Below are positions 55,754 through 64,000 of a stretch of DNA of 64,000 bases, one piece after another. The notes below the pieces were generated by a model. It did no database searches, had not been told where the DNA came from, and was given only the letters and a program-made list of their open reading frames with translations. This stretch comes from Sphingobacterium litopenaei (GTDB taxonomy: Bacteria; Bacteroidota; Bacteroidia; Sphingobacteriales; Sphingobacteriaceae), in contig NZ_JACOIJ010000009.1 in assembly GCF_014692495.1 (NCBI RefSeq), positions 1 through 64,000 on the forward strand, in the 5' to 3' direction. The stretch's first letter is position 1. Each line of letters starts with the position of its first letter. Made by a program: the position numbers and the translations under genes.

Positions 55754-58297
55754 ATGAGGAATAAACTATTTAAGCTTCTATCTTATATACTTATTACTTT
55801 TTGCTGGAGCTGCCAGAATCCTGAGAAAGAAGATTCTACAATTCCAGCGGAAAAGTCCATGCTATCTTTCGATGAATTTGAAGAAATAGCAGAAAATCAA
55901 CCGCAACAGTATATTGCTAATCCCGACTCATTCATACGAGCTATTAATCTACAACCCAAAAACGATTTTGAGAATGAGAGTTATGCCTATGGATTGGTTT
56001 TCATGGCTTATAATCTTCGCGAACAAGGAAATATTTTCCACAGCATTCAATTTTATGAAAAGGCTTTGAATTTTGCTAAAGAAAAAAATGTAGAAGATAT
56101 TGACATTTCTCTTTACATACTGAAGCCTTTGGCAGCTCTATATATCCATGTAGATGACAATAAAAAAGCAATTACCTTGATAGAAGATTTATTGCAAACC
56201 ATTTCGCCAAAGGAAGATGCGCAACATTTGGGATTAATAAATAATCTAGCAAATGCATACATCTACAATGGCGAATCCCAAAAAGCGATTCAGTTGCTTG
56301 CCAATAAGATAAATACATTGCCCCCTTCACTCTCCAAAGCCTTACTTTTGAATACCCTTTCGACAGCCTACGAAATGGAAAATGACCAGGAAAGTAGCTC
56401 AAAATACAATCAATCGGCTATCGCTGAATTTGAAAAATATCAACTTCAAGGTGATACGCTAATATGGTATGCTTCTGCCTTGACACAATACGCCACGCTA
56501 AACAAATCTCAAAAAGAAGTCGAAAAAGCATTGAATATCCTTCATCAGAGCTTCCCTCACTCTCAATTCCGAAATAAAGCCAATGCCTATTTAACTTTGG
56601 CAGACATTGAATTAAACCATAACAACCTAGATTCCGCTCATAAATATTACAAAGCCGCATATCAAAATTTTCAACAAGAAAAAAAGAAATATGTTCTTGA
56701 CTACAAATATACGTATGCGCTTTTGGGTCTGGGTCGAACCAGCCATAAAGAAAATAAAATTGATTCGGCGATATATTACTACGAATGGGCTATAGAAAAT
56801 GATTTTCGTACACAGCAGCTCATCACAAGCGAAAGAGATCAATTGCGCAACAATATTTGGAATAAGAAAATTTTGGAGGAATTAATCCAACTTTATATTG
56901 AAAATCCTGAAATACAAACTCAATCAAACAGAGAAACATTATTATGGTGCATAGAGCTTAGCAAAGCTAGACTCTTGATAAATGAAATCAATCGTTCGGA
57001 AAATTGGTCTTCAGCGGATCAAAAAATAAAAGATGCCATCCAAGAAATTCGACGATTATATGTAAAGTATGATGCTACGGATGCAGCACAGGAAAAGAAA
57101 AGTATTGCAGATCAAATAGGAAAACTGAAAACAGAGTTCCAATTAGCGGAGAATTATTTTGAAAACGTGAATTTCAATCCCTCGAAATCTTCCTTCTTAG
57201 AAAAATTTCAAAGCAAAAAGGAGGCTTATTATAGCTATTATATACATCAGGATAGGTCCATGAGCATCGTATATACGAAAGCTGATCAGCTAGCCTTTCA
57301 AAAAATTGAAGATAAAAATTTGGTGGATAGTCTAATTCACTTTAAATCAAATTACTTTTCCTCTTCACCAAACTCTTTTAATAGCAATCCAGAAAAATAT
57401 TATAAAGAAGCACGATACTTTTATCATCATCTATTACCTGAACTTTCATCTGAGAAACACAATATTTTTCTTTCGTTAGATGGCGAATTGTACGGCTTAC
57501 CATTTGATGCCTTATACGACAAAGAGTATTTAATTCAATCTTATAATTTTGCGTATTTAAATTCCTTCTTGCTTTTTGATTTTATTACAAACAAAGCGCC
57601 TACCACGTCCAAAGAAATTTCATTATTATATCGATCTGAATTTCCAAAACCTTTACCGCATCTGGCTTTTGTAAATCAAGAAGTTGCAAATTTGACCGCT
57701 AGATACAAAACTTTGGCAATTTCTCCAGAGCATCAAAATGATTCTACTATCCGAGAAGCTTTCTCCGCTACAAATATCATTCACATCGCTGCGCATACGA
57801 TATTGGATAGTATTGAAGCGCCATATTTATATTTACATCAGGCCATATCGACCAATCAACTGCGTTTCTTTGAAATCAAAACACCTTTAGTATTTCTTTC
57901 GGCTTGTAATACGGGCAATGGAGTTGCATTACCATCAGAAGGAACGGAAAGTATTCAGCGTGTTTTCTTGAGTAAAAATGTACCTTCTGTAATTTCTACG
58001 TATTGGTTTGCAAATGATGAGGTGATGCTTCAACTTACATCCGGTTTTTATGAAGAGCTTCAAAATTCTGAAAGTCCAATGCTTGCCTTAGCTCAAGCTA
58101 AGCGAAAATTTCTAAATCAAGCTTCCATATTGCAACAGAATCCCTGGTTTTGGGCAAATATAAATTATACAGGGATTGGAAACGAAGTAGGCTTGAAAAA
58201 ATCTTCAAACCTACTCTTTATATTGATTGGATCAGTGCTATTGGCTTTGATTGTTTATCTGACTCGAAAAATCTATCTGGGTCGAATAAAAAATTGA
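55754..58297 (+). CDS. TPR-CHAT protease-like protein, predicted lipoprotein with C-terminal membrane helix
   Basis: An 847-residue protein from the ATG at 55754. An upstream in-frame ATG at 55736 overlaps the previous gene and gives a poorer signal. The N-terminus NKLFKLLSYILITFCWSC has a lipobox-like Cys. TPR repeats cover about 55-370 (SIQFYEKALNFAKEK, SAHKYYKAAYQNFQ, SAIYYYEWAIEN), a coiled coil about 420-460, and a CHAT domain about 550-810 with His681 (HIAAHT) and Cys718 (FLSACNTGNG), the expected caspase-like dyad. A membrane helix (LLFILIGSVLLALIVYL) ends it. CHAT domains are cysteine proteases in several bacterial systems. Confidence 0.85.
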   Translation: MRNKLFKLLSYILITFCWSCQNPEKEDSTIPAEKSMLSFDEFEEIAENQPQQYIANPDSFIRAINLQPKNDFENESYAYGLVFMAYNLREQGNIFHSIQFYEKALNFAKEKNVEDIDISLYILKPLAALYIHVDDNKKAITLIEDLLQTISPKEDAQHLGLINNLANAYIYNGESQKAIQLLANKINTLPPSLSKALLLNTLSTAYEMENDQESSSKYNQSAIAEFEKYQLQGDTLIWYASALTQYATLNKSQKEVEKALNILHQSFPHSQFRNKANAYLTLADIELNHNNLDSAHKYYKAAYQNFQQEKKKYVLDYKYTYALLGLGRTSHKENKIDSAIYYYEWAIENDFRTQQLITSERDQLRNNIWNKKILEELIQLYIENPEIQTQSNRETLLWCIELSKARLLINEINRSENWSSADQKIKDAIQEIRRLYVKYDATDAAQEKKSIADQIGKLKTEFQLAENYFENVNFNPSKSSFLEKFQSKKEAYYSYYIHQDRSMSIVYTKADQLAFQKIEDKNLVDSLIHFKSNYFSSSPNSFNSNPEKYYKEARYFYHHLLPELSSEKHNIFLSLDGELYGLPFDALYDKEYLIQSYNFAYLNSFLLFDFITNKAPTTSKEISLLYRSEFPKPLPHLAFVNQEVANLTARYKTLAISPEHQNDSTIREAFSATNIIHIAAHTILDSIEAPYLYLHQAISTNQLRFFEIKTPLVFLSACNTGNGVALPSEGTESIQRVFLSKNVPSVISTYWFANDEVMLQLTSGFYEELQNSESPMLALAQAKRKFLNQASILQQNPWFWANINYTGIGNEVGLKKSSNLLFILIGSVLLALIVYLTRKIYLGRIKN

Positions 58298-58395
58298 AAT
58301 AAATACACAAAATAGCCCTTTAGAAATTGTATTAAAGTCATGTCTTTCAAATCTTCATCCTCCAATTCAGGAGTAACTTTAGGTGATGTTTTCAT
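58273..58395 (-). CDS. Possible 40-residue protein downstream of the OmpA gene
   Basis: A short frame MKTSPKVTPELEDEDLKDM... then a hydrophobic stretch (IQFLKGYFVYLFQFF) starts 12 bases after the ompA-like stop, same strand, and runs 24 bases into the opposite CHAT gene end. Acidic N-terminus and a membrane-like C-terminus. No clear ribosome site and no recognised family, so this may be chance. Confidence 0.3.
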   Translation of the reverse strand: MKTSPKVTPELEDEDLKDMTLIQFLKGYFVYLFQFFIRPR

Positions 58396-58407
58396 AATAT
58401 TTTGTTA

Positions 58408-60171
58408 TTAATTGTATTCTAATACTTTAATTTCAGTTCTGCGATTTTCTTGATGCTGCTCTTCCGAACAATCTATACCATTTCCACAGTTATTGACCAA
58501 ACGGCTTTCCCCATAACCTTTAGCTACCAAACGCGAGCGGTTAATACCTTTAGAAACGATATAAGCTACTGCTGCGTCTGCTCTGCGTTGCGATAATTTC
58601 ATGTTATAATCGTCATTACCTCGACTATCAGTGTGTGATGAAAGCTCTATTTTCAACGTAGGATTTTGCTTCATAATAGAAACCACATTATCTAATACCA
58701 AAGCAGCGTCAGGACGAATGTTGCTTTTATCAAAATCATATAGAATATTTTTCAACACAAAAGCTGCATTATTTTGTAAATCACAAACGCCTAATTTCAA
58801 TGTCACATACAATGTTTTGCTTCGATCTAATCCTTTTGTCGAAACCAGTTCGGTTTGAGAATATCGGCCTTGTTGATTAGCCACAACTGTAAAATCACTT
58901 TGAGCATTCAGTTGATAGATGAATTTTCCTTCTGTGTCTGAAATCTGACTCATATTTTCTCTGGTTTCTGAATTAGTAAGAACAGTATTTATACCCGAAA
59001 GGTTGCGTTCAATGTTACAATCGTATGTTTCGCCAATCAAAGTGAATCTTGGATCATCGTGATAAATCTCTCTGAAAATAACTTTCGAATTACCTTTGAA
59101 ATCTATTTCACTCAGATGAAGAATAGGAGTTTTAACACCATTTTTCTCACCTACGACAGTGTAATTGCCTGGTTTGATATTTTCTAATTTAGAAGCTTGT
59201 CCATTAGCATCTGAAATAGAGCGTTCTTCTACCTCTTGACCTTCTATACTTACAGTAACACCACTTAAGGCCATATTTGTCTGCTTATCTTTCACTACAA
59301 TCTGTAAATCTTTTGCGTCTACTTTGGTGTTTATAATCTCATCATATTTTGGAGACACTGGCTTGTCAGTAACTTTAGATGTTTTTTTTCCAAACACATA
59401 TTTTATTCCCAAACCTGTATTTAATGTTTGATGTACGGTATATTCAATAGTTTTTGCCTCCGTTCTATAATGATCAGCATAATCTTTAACTGTAGTCGTA
59501 GATTCAATAGGATTAGCATTTATTTCTTCTAATCTTTCAGAAACAAAACGACTAGGTTTATTGCCAAACTTAGTGCCTAATGATTGTACATAATCTATAT
59601 GCGCAAAAGCTCCGAAATTAGGGGTAAACATATAATTGAAGCGGAAACCGCCTAATACAACCCAAGAATTAGCTTTGTTAGAAGGATCATTTATTGTTTT
59701 CTCAATAGCGTGTGTGGTTTCGCCTCGTGCATCGCGATAAGTAATAGATGATACATATTCTGGAAAAGACTGCATCATTATACCTCCACGCAAATACGCC
59801 TCTAATTGGAATTTATTATTACTGTATTTATAAGAAGGTCCCAAGGTGAAAACCAAATCTTGAAATCTAGCTTTATTTAAATAATCTGTTGACAAATAAC
59901 CATTTTCAAAATGGAATGTATCACGTTTTGCGATTGCGTTGAACATATAACGGGCGTCAATTCCTATGCCCCACGTATTGCTAGAGAAATATTTATCCAT
60001 AAATAGTCCGCCATGGTAGCCTATTTGCGTATCCGTGTAGCTTTTGTACTTATTCAACGGTGTACTTGCACCTCCGAAGATTCCTATTTGAAAATCTCCG
60101 TGCTCCTTTTGTTGTGCCTGTGCTAAAAATGTAAATCCAATTAACATTAATGCGAGTAAAAGTCTTTTCAT
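58408..60171 (-). CDS. OmpA-family outer-membrane protein
   Basis: A 587-residue protein with signal peptide (LAQAQQ, cleavage about 20). An N-terminal 8-stranded barrel (about 25-260) carries QIGIFGGASTPLNKY and FRFNYMFTPNFGAFAHIDYVQS. A carboxypeptidase-regulatory-like beta-sandwich lies about 290-360 (VSIEGQEVEERSISDANGQASKLENIKPGNYTVVGEK) with a second one after it. The OmpA peptidoglycan domain is C-terminal (about 475-587): LYDFDKSNIRPDAALVLDNVV and LSSHTDSRGNDDYNMKLSQRRADAAVAYIVSKGI. It ties the outer membrane to the wall. It converges on the CHAT gene. Confidence 0.88.
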   Translation of the reverse strand: MKRLLLALMLIGFTFLAQAQQKEHGDFQIGIFGGASTPLNKYKSYTDTQIGYHGGLFMDKYFSSNTWGIGIDARYMFNAIAKRDTFHFENGYLSTDYLNKARFQDLVFTLGPSYKYSNNKFQLEAYLRGGIMMQSFPEYVSSITYRDARGETTHAIEKTINDPSNKANSWVVLGGFRFNYMFTPNFGAFAHIDYVQSLGTKFGNKPSRFVSERLEEINANPIESTTTVKDYADHYRTEAKTIEYTVHQTLNTGLGIKYVFGKKTSKVTDKPVSPKYDEIINTKVDAKDLQIVVKDKQTNMALSGVTVSIEGQEVEERSISDANGQASKLENIKPGNYTVVGEKNGVKTPILHLSEIDFKGNSKVIFREIYHDDPRFTLIGETYDCNIERNLSGINTVLTNSETRENMSQISDTEGKFIYQLNAQSDFTVVANQQGRYSQTELVSTKGLDRSKTLYVTLKLGVCDLQNNAAFVLKNILYDFDKSNIRPDAALVLDNVVSIMKQNPTLKIELSSHTDSRGNDDYNMKLSQRRADAAVAYIVSKGINRSRLVAKGYGESRLVNNCGNGIDCSEEQHQENRRTEIKVLEYN

Positions 60172-60317
60172 AATCTGATTATTTAGTTTTTTAGTTTTTC
60201 ATTGTTTCCTTTATATCAATAAAAAACTCGCATTGTTACCCCTCTATTTAAAAAATAAGTAAGAAGCTCTAAATCTTTTTTTTTAACTTGCATTCCAACT
60301 AAAATATATAAGTGAAA

Positions 60318-61385
60318 ATGAGCGCGACAGAACAAATTTCATTTCGCGTAGAGCCAACAAATTCATCAAGACTCTCGCAAGTAGACTTCAACAATCTTAA
60401 GTTTGGACAAATCATGTCAGACCACATGCTGGTCGCTGAATATAACAACGGTAAGTGGGAAGACGTCAGCATCGTCCCTTATGGCGATTTAACTATTAGT
60501 CCATCTATGTCTGCTTTGCATTATGGTCAAGCAATTTTTGAAGGAATCAAAGCCTACAAATTTGAAGATGGAACGGTAAGTATTTTCAGACCAGACAAAA
60601 ACTGGGAACGTTTCAACAAATCAGCTTCTCGCTTACAAATGCCAGAAGTACCCGAAGAAATTTTCTTAGGAGGTTTGAAACAATTATTAGATATCGATCG
60701 TGAATGGGTGCCATCGAAAGAAGGTACGTCTTTATATATCCGTCCATTTATGTTCGCTACGGAATCAGCATTGGGTGTACACCCTTCGATTTCATACAAA
60801 TTCGTAGTAATCACTTGTCCTGTTGGGGCTTATTATAGCAAACCTATCTCTCTAAAAGTGGAGACACACTATACTCGTGCTGCAGAAGGCGGTGTAGGTT
60901 TCTCTAAAAATGCAGGTAATTATGCTTTATCATTATACCCTACACAATTAGCAAATGATGAAGGTTACGATCAAATTATGTGGACAGATGCTTTAGAACA
61001 TAAATACATCGAAGAAGCAGGTACTGCAAACTTAATATTCCGTATTGGTGATACGATTATCACACCGCATGGAGATACTATTCTACACGGCGTAACTAGA
61101 CGTACCATCATGCAATTAGCCGAAGAATGGGGTTACAGAGCAGAGCAACGTCGAGTTTCCGTTCAGGAATTAATCGATGGAATCAAAGCTGGCCAAGTTT
61201 CTGAAGCTTTTGCTGCAGGTACAGCTGCTACGATTACTCATATTGATAGAATTGGGTTTGAAGGAACAGACTATACTTTACCTCCAGTAGAAGGCCGAGA
61301 GTTTTCTAATAAGGTTTTAGATTATTTAAATCAATTACGTTACGGTAAGGTAGAAGATCCTTTTGGATGGAACTTTATCGTATAA
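60318..61385 (+). CDS. ilvE: Branched-chain amino acid aminotransferase
   Basis: A fold-IV PLP aminotransferase of the long (BCAT2/eukaryote-like) type, 355 residues from the ATG at 60318; a GTG two codons upstream is the alternative start. YGQAIFEGIKAYKFEDG, IRPFMFATES and GFSKNAGNYALSL with the Schiff-base Lys, then YIEEAGTANLIF and GVTRRTIMQLA. It swaps the amino group between Leu/Ile/Val and 2-oxoglutarate in the cytoplasm. Monocistronic with a clear terminator. Confidence 0.95.
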   Translation: MSATEQISFRVEPTNSSRLSQVDFNNLKFGQIMSDHMLVAEYNNGKWEDVSIVPYGDLTISPSMSALHYGQAIFEGIKAYKFEDGTVSIFRPDKNWERFNKSASRLQMPEVPEEIFLGGLKQLLDIDREWVPSKEGTSLYIRPFMFATESALGVHPSISYKFVVITCPVGAYYSKPISLKVETHYTRAAEGGVGFSKNAGNYALSLYPTQLANDEGYDQIMWTDALEHKYIEEAGTANLIFRIGDTIITPHGDTILHGVTRRTIMQLAEEWGYRAEQRRVSVQELIDGIKAGQVSEAFAAGTAATITHIDRIGFEGTDYTLPPVEGREFSNKVLDYLNQLRYGKVEDPFGWNFIV

Positions 61386-61405
61386 ATTGATTTTAAATCA
61401 TACAG

Positions 61406-61433
61406 AAAGGTCTAGGCATTATGTCTAGACCTT
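61406..61433 (+). terminator. Rho-independent terminator of ilvE
   Basis: AAAGGTCTAG and CTAGACCTTT pair across an 8-base loop and are followed by TTTTATTT. Confidence 0.88.
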
Positions 61434-61523
61434 TTTTATTTATAGACTACCCTCGATAAAAATTCTCACCGAGAAATCCCAGAATTTCACCGACTTTCCT
61501 CTTTCATTGGTCTAAATCCCATT

Positions 61524-61552
61524 CTTGAACATACCTTTTCGCAATACCTTTG
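61524..61552 (+). promoter_or_regulatory. Candidate promoter of the gene at 61594
   Basis: TACCTTTG at 61545-61552 fits the -7 consensus TAnnTTTG. A CTTG at 61524-61527 is a near match to the -33 TTTG with 17-base spacing. It lies 41 bases before the ATG, a reasonable distance. Confidence 0.5.
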
Positions 61553-61593
61553 AGATATCAAAAGAAAATTAAGAAACTAAAACATAAACAGCC

Positions 61594-62019
61594 ATGAAAA
61601 GAAATTTAACAACAATCGCAACAGTAGTAATGATGGTTTTATCATTAAGTTCATTCGCTAACGAGAAAGTTAGCCCGATGAAAGACTACGCAACCCGTAA
61701 CATCGTATCAAACTATATTGATGCTTCGCTATTAGGAAAACAAAGTTTTGTAAAAGAGATGTTAACTGATAATTTTGAATTTGTTAATGCAGCAACTAAT
61801 TCAAAAGCAACTAAAAAAGAGTACGGAAAGTTCTTAGAAAATACCAATAACCTAACTTACAGCTGTACCAGTTCATATGAAATTTTGGATCAATCAGGAG
61901 ATATAGCAGTAGCTAAAGTCACTATGAAATTTGAGAATTTCACTCGTGTAGACATCGTGAATATGTCAAATACAGCCGATGGTTGGAAAATCAACAGAGT
62001 AATTAGCAACTTTTTATAA
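61594..62019 (+). CDS. Secreted NTF2-like / lumazine-binding-like protein
   Basis: A 141-residue protein with a signal peptide (LTTIATVVMMVLSLSSFA, cleavage after residue about 22). The rest has the NTF2-like cone fold pattern: SNYIDASLLGKQSFVKEMLTDNFEFVNAA, then GDIAVAKVTMKFENFTRVDIVNMSNTADGWKINRVISNFL. Family function is not fixed; members bind small ligands. Exported to the periplasm. It has its own promoter and terminator. Confidence 0.78.
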   Translation: MKRNLTTIATVVMMVLSLSSFANEKVSPMKDYATRNIVSNYIDASLLGKQSFVKEMLTDNFEFVNAATNSKATKKEYGKFLENTNNLTYSCTSSYEILDQSGDIAVAKVTMKFENFTRVDIVNMSNTADGWKINRVISNFL

Positions 62020-62045
62020 TTCACAACATAATCGTTTAAAACAAG

Positions 62046-62070
62046 GCTTCTCCAAGATGGAGAAGCTTTT
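62046..62070 (+). terminator. Rho-independent terminator
   Basis: GCTTCTCC and GGAGAAGC flank a 5-base loop, followed by TTTTTG. It ends the NTF2-like gene, just before the convergent mscS stop. Confidence 0.85.
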
Positions 62071-62088
62071 TGATTGTATTATAAAAAA

Positions 62089-62952
62089 CTATGGCTTCTG
62101 ATTGATAATTATTCTGGTAGGAATTGGCCCTGCCACTCCTTCTTTATCAAATGCTTTTTTAACAAGTTCTTGCGCGCCGAAATACACATCCCAATAATCT
62201 GCTTGTGTGGTATAAGGACGAATAGCAAGTGTAGTCATACCATTTCCCACCTCCAGTACATTTACTTCAGGAGAAGGAGTATGTAAAACTTTGGGATGTT
62301 TTAGCATCGCTTGGATGGCTATTTCTCTTTCACGATCAATATCCACATCCAGTGCTATACCTATTTTCAAATCCACACGCAGATTACCATGCGTGTTGAA
62401 GTTGGTTATCACTCCAGTTGATAAAGCGCCATTCGGAAGAATAATAGTTTTATTCTCAGGCGATAGAATTGTAGTACAGAAAATCCCTATCTCTGTTACC
62501 ACTCCTGCTACACCTTGAGCATCTATAATATCACCTACTTTGAAAGGTTTAAAAATCATCAACATTACTCCACCTGCAAGATTACCTAACGATCTATTCA
62601 ACGCTGCACCTATTGCCAAACCAGCACCGGCTAATAACGCGGCAAAACTTGTGATATTAACCCCAAGCATGCCTACTATCGCCAGGAACATCATGACTGT
62701 CAGCCCAACCTTAATCAAGGAAATAAGAAAGGTTTGAAGAGATACATCAAATTTGCGATGAATCATCATCTTACTACTTACATTAGCTATTCTTCCTATT
62801 ATCCAACTTCCTATAAGATATACTAATATAGCACCTAGTATTTTTGGTGCATAATCCAAAGCCATATCTTTTATTTTTAATGCGTAAAGTTGGCTGCTAT
62901 CGAGGATTTGATTTGCCTTTGGAAGATTTGTTTCGATTTGAAATAATTTCAT
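62089..62952 (-). CDS. mscS: Small-conductance mechanosensitive channel (MscS)
   Basis: A 287-residue MscS with three N-terminal membrane helices. The pore helix TM3 is ITSFAALLAGAGLAIGAALNRSLGNLAGGVMLMIFKPFKVGDII, followed by the beta domain (GVVTEIGIFCTTILSPENKTIILPNG) and the alpha-beta C-terminus (VLEVGNGMTTLAIRPYTTQADYWDVYFGAQELVKKAFDKEGV). It opens at high membrane tension to relieve osmotic shock. Length is like E. coli MscS. Confidence 0.93.
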   Translation of the reverse strand: MKLFQIETNLPKANQILDSSQLYALKIKDMALDYAPKILGAILVYLIGSWIIGRIANVSSKMMIHRKFDVSLQTFLISLIKVGLTVMMFLAIVGMLGVNITSFAALLAGAGLAIGAALNRSLGNLAGGVMLMIFKPFKVGDIIDAQGVAGVVTEIGIFCTTILSPENKTIILPNGALSTGVITNFNTHGNLRVDLKIGIALDVDIDREREIAIQAMLKHPKVLHTPSPEVNVLEVGNGMTTLAIRPYTTQADYWDVYFGAQELVKKAFDKEGVAGPIPTRIIINQKP

Positions 62953-63173
62953 AATTAAAAAGTTTAGTTTTTAATTATGAAATTATCAAATTTTAATCCA
63001 AAACGGACGGATTTCTATTCTCAATTCAGAAGCGTCCTGTTAATAAATAAACAAAAAGCTATCTGTATCTTATCCAACAAAAAAAATCATAAGAAATTAA
63101 AAAAACAGCATCTTACAATAAGATTACACTATTAGATTGGGAAATATATAATTTGATTTCTGTAGGAAATACT

Positions 63174-64000
63174 CTACAAAGAATTGATAATAAAATGTAT
63201 TATCTCTTCAGTTTGATAAGGTTCAAACCAAGTCGTATTGCCGTATTTTTTAAACCAAGTAATTTGGCGCTTGGCATAGCGACGAGAATTTTGTTTGATT
63301 TTGCCAACAGCATCTTGTAGGGATACAGTACCATCCAGATAATCAAATATTTCTGAATAACCCACAGTGAGCATTGCAGGTTTTTGACGGTAGGCTGCTA
63401 AAGATTTTACTTCTTCTAATAACCCAGCTTCCATCATTTTGTCTACACGTAGATTAATACGTTCATAGAGCTTCTCCCTCTCCATATTCAATCCAATGGT
63501 CACAATAGTAAAAGGACGTTGTACTAAATCTTTCTTTTGGTAGAAAGAAATAGGATTACCTGTTGCTTCGTAAACTTCCAGAGCACGGATGACACGTTGC
63601 GGATTGTCAATATCCGCCACAGCATAATAAGCAGGATCAATTTCTTTGAGACGAGATTTTAGTGGTTCTAAACCCTGTACTTCAAAAGATTTATTCAAAG
63701 CTTCTCGAACACCCTCTGGAGCTTTAGGTAAATCATCCAAACCTTCACACACCGCTCGAACAAATAAACCTGACCCTCCTACCATAACAACGATGTCTTT
63801 GGTTAGAAACAATTCATCCAGTAATTTTAAAGCATCACGCTCAAAATCGCCTGCCGAATATTCTTCTTTGATAGAATGGGAATTGATAAAATGATGTGGA
63901 GCTGCAGCTAATTCATCTGCGTCGGGTTTTGCTGTACCAATAGTCATTTCACGATAAAATTGACGAGAATCAGCCGAGATGATTTCGGTATTGAAATGTT
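63174..64000 (-). CDS. miaA: tRNA dimethylallyltransferase MiaA, 5' end beyond the window
   Basis: The frame is open to the window edge: HFNTEIISADSRQFYREMTIGTAKPD, so the true start lies outside. An internal ATG at 63947 would drop the conserved DSRQ. DIVVMVGGSGLFVRAVCEGLDDLP, DNPQRVIRALEVYEATGNP, and AMLTVGYSEI.. KRQITWFKKYGNTTWFEP are typical. MiaA adds an isopentenyl group to A37 of tRNAs reading U-starting codons. The P-loop is not in the window. Confidence 0.93.
   Translation of the reverse strand, partial: HFNTEIISADSRQFYREMTIGTAKPDADELAAAPHHFINSHSIKEEYSAGDFERDALKLLDELFLTKDIVVMVGGSGLFVRAVCEGLDDLPKAPEGVREALNKSFEVQGLEPLKSRLKEIDPAYYAVADIDNPQRVIRALEVYEATGNPISFYQKKDLVQRPFTIVTIGLNMEREKLYERINLRVDKMMEAGLLEEVKSLAAYRQKPAMLTVGYSEIFDYLDGTVSLQDAVGKIKQNSRRYAKRQITWFKKYGNTTWFEPYQTEEIIHFIINSL

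Noticed and set aside
55736..58297. CHAT gene start at 55736
   Set aside because: It lies within the previous gene and adds six residues before a better signal sequence that starts at 55754.

Overview
The window looks like a chromosomal segment of a Bacteroidota bacterium, most likely a Sphingobacterium-like member of the Sphingobacteriaceae. The AT-rich DNA, a SusC/SusD pair with FecI/FecR regulators, Bacteroidota-style -7 motifs (TAnnTTTG), MnmD, a CcmE/CcmF pair and an OmpA protein with a carboxypeptidase-like domain all fit. No 16S rRNA is present, so the genus is inference.

Left part (1 to about 29.7 kb): accessory DNA. Bases 1-2059 hold an IS21-family end, a plasmid Rep_3-type replication initiator whose N-terminus was removed by that IS, iterons, palindromes and 8-bp tandem repeats. 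Next come an IS3-family element, a scrap of an IS982 transposase and an intact IS1634-family element. A polysaccharide-utilisation cluster follows: a GH29 alpha-L-fucosidase and a sulfatase on the minus strand, then FecI sigma, FecR anti-sigma, a SusC with an STN domain and SusD on the plus strand, and a second sulfatase that is frameshifted at its start and cut off. It probably handles a sulfated, fucose-containing glycan. A perfect 33-bp inverted repeat (1926-1958 and 16320-16352) brackets the IS elements and this cluster. Bases 16386-18060 are gene-free and again carry plasmid-like repeats, including two hairpins with compensatory base changes.

Bases 18061-29525 form one tightly coupled minus-strand operon: a 947-aa protein of unknown fold, a 2012-aa DEAD/DEAH helicase with a C-terminal DUF1998/MZB-type region, a PD-(D/E)XK nuclease with a Cas4/AddB-like four-cysteine set, a complete C5-cytosine methyltransferase and two tiny ORFs. 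I read this as a Druantia type II anti-phage system (DruF/DruE/DruG/DruM). It stops next to a tRNA-Ser(GGA) gene with its own terminator.

Right part (29.8-64 kb): ordinary core genes. They include sixA, a thioredoxin-fold DUF255 protein, slyD, mnmD, a DAACS symporter, ccmE and ccmF, a DUF2520 protein, a glutamate-synthase-like protein, a MarR regulator, an omega-amidase-like nitrilase, a polyprenyl diphosphate synthase, a glycosyltransferase, a SufT-like protein, khtT/khtU, an MBL hydrolase, recJ, lptB, a GH3 protein, ilvE, an MscS channel and a partial miaA. Within it, 52.4-60.2 kb is a less ordinary cluster: a sigma-70-like factor and a membrane-anchored TPR partner diverge from a PKD/beta-barrel protein and a TPR-CHAT (caspase-like) predicted lipoprotein, with an OmpA-family protein facing them.

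Several apparent frameshifts (IS3 orfB, second sulfatase, the ORF after druM, a lipocalin-like gene at 33.1-33.55 kb) lie at or near homopolymer runs, so base-calling error must be weighed against real gene decay.
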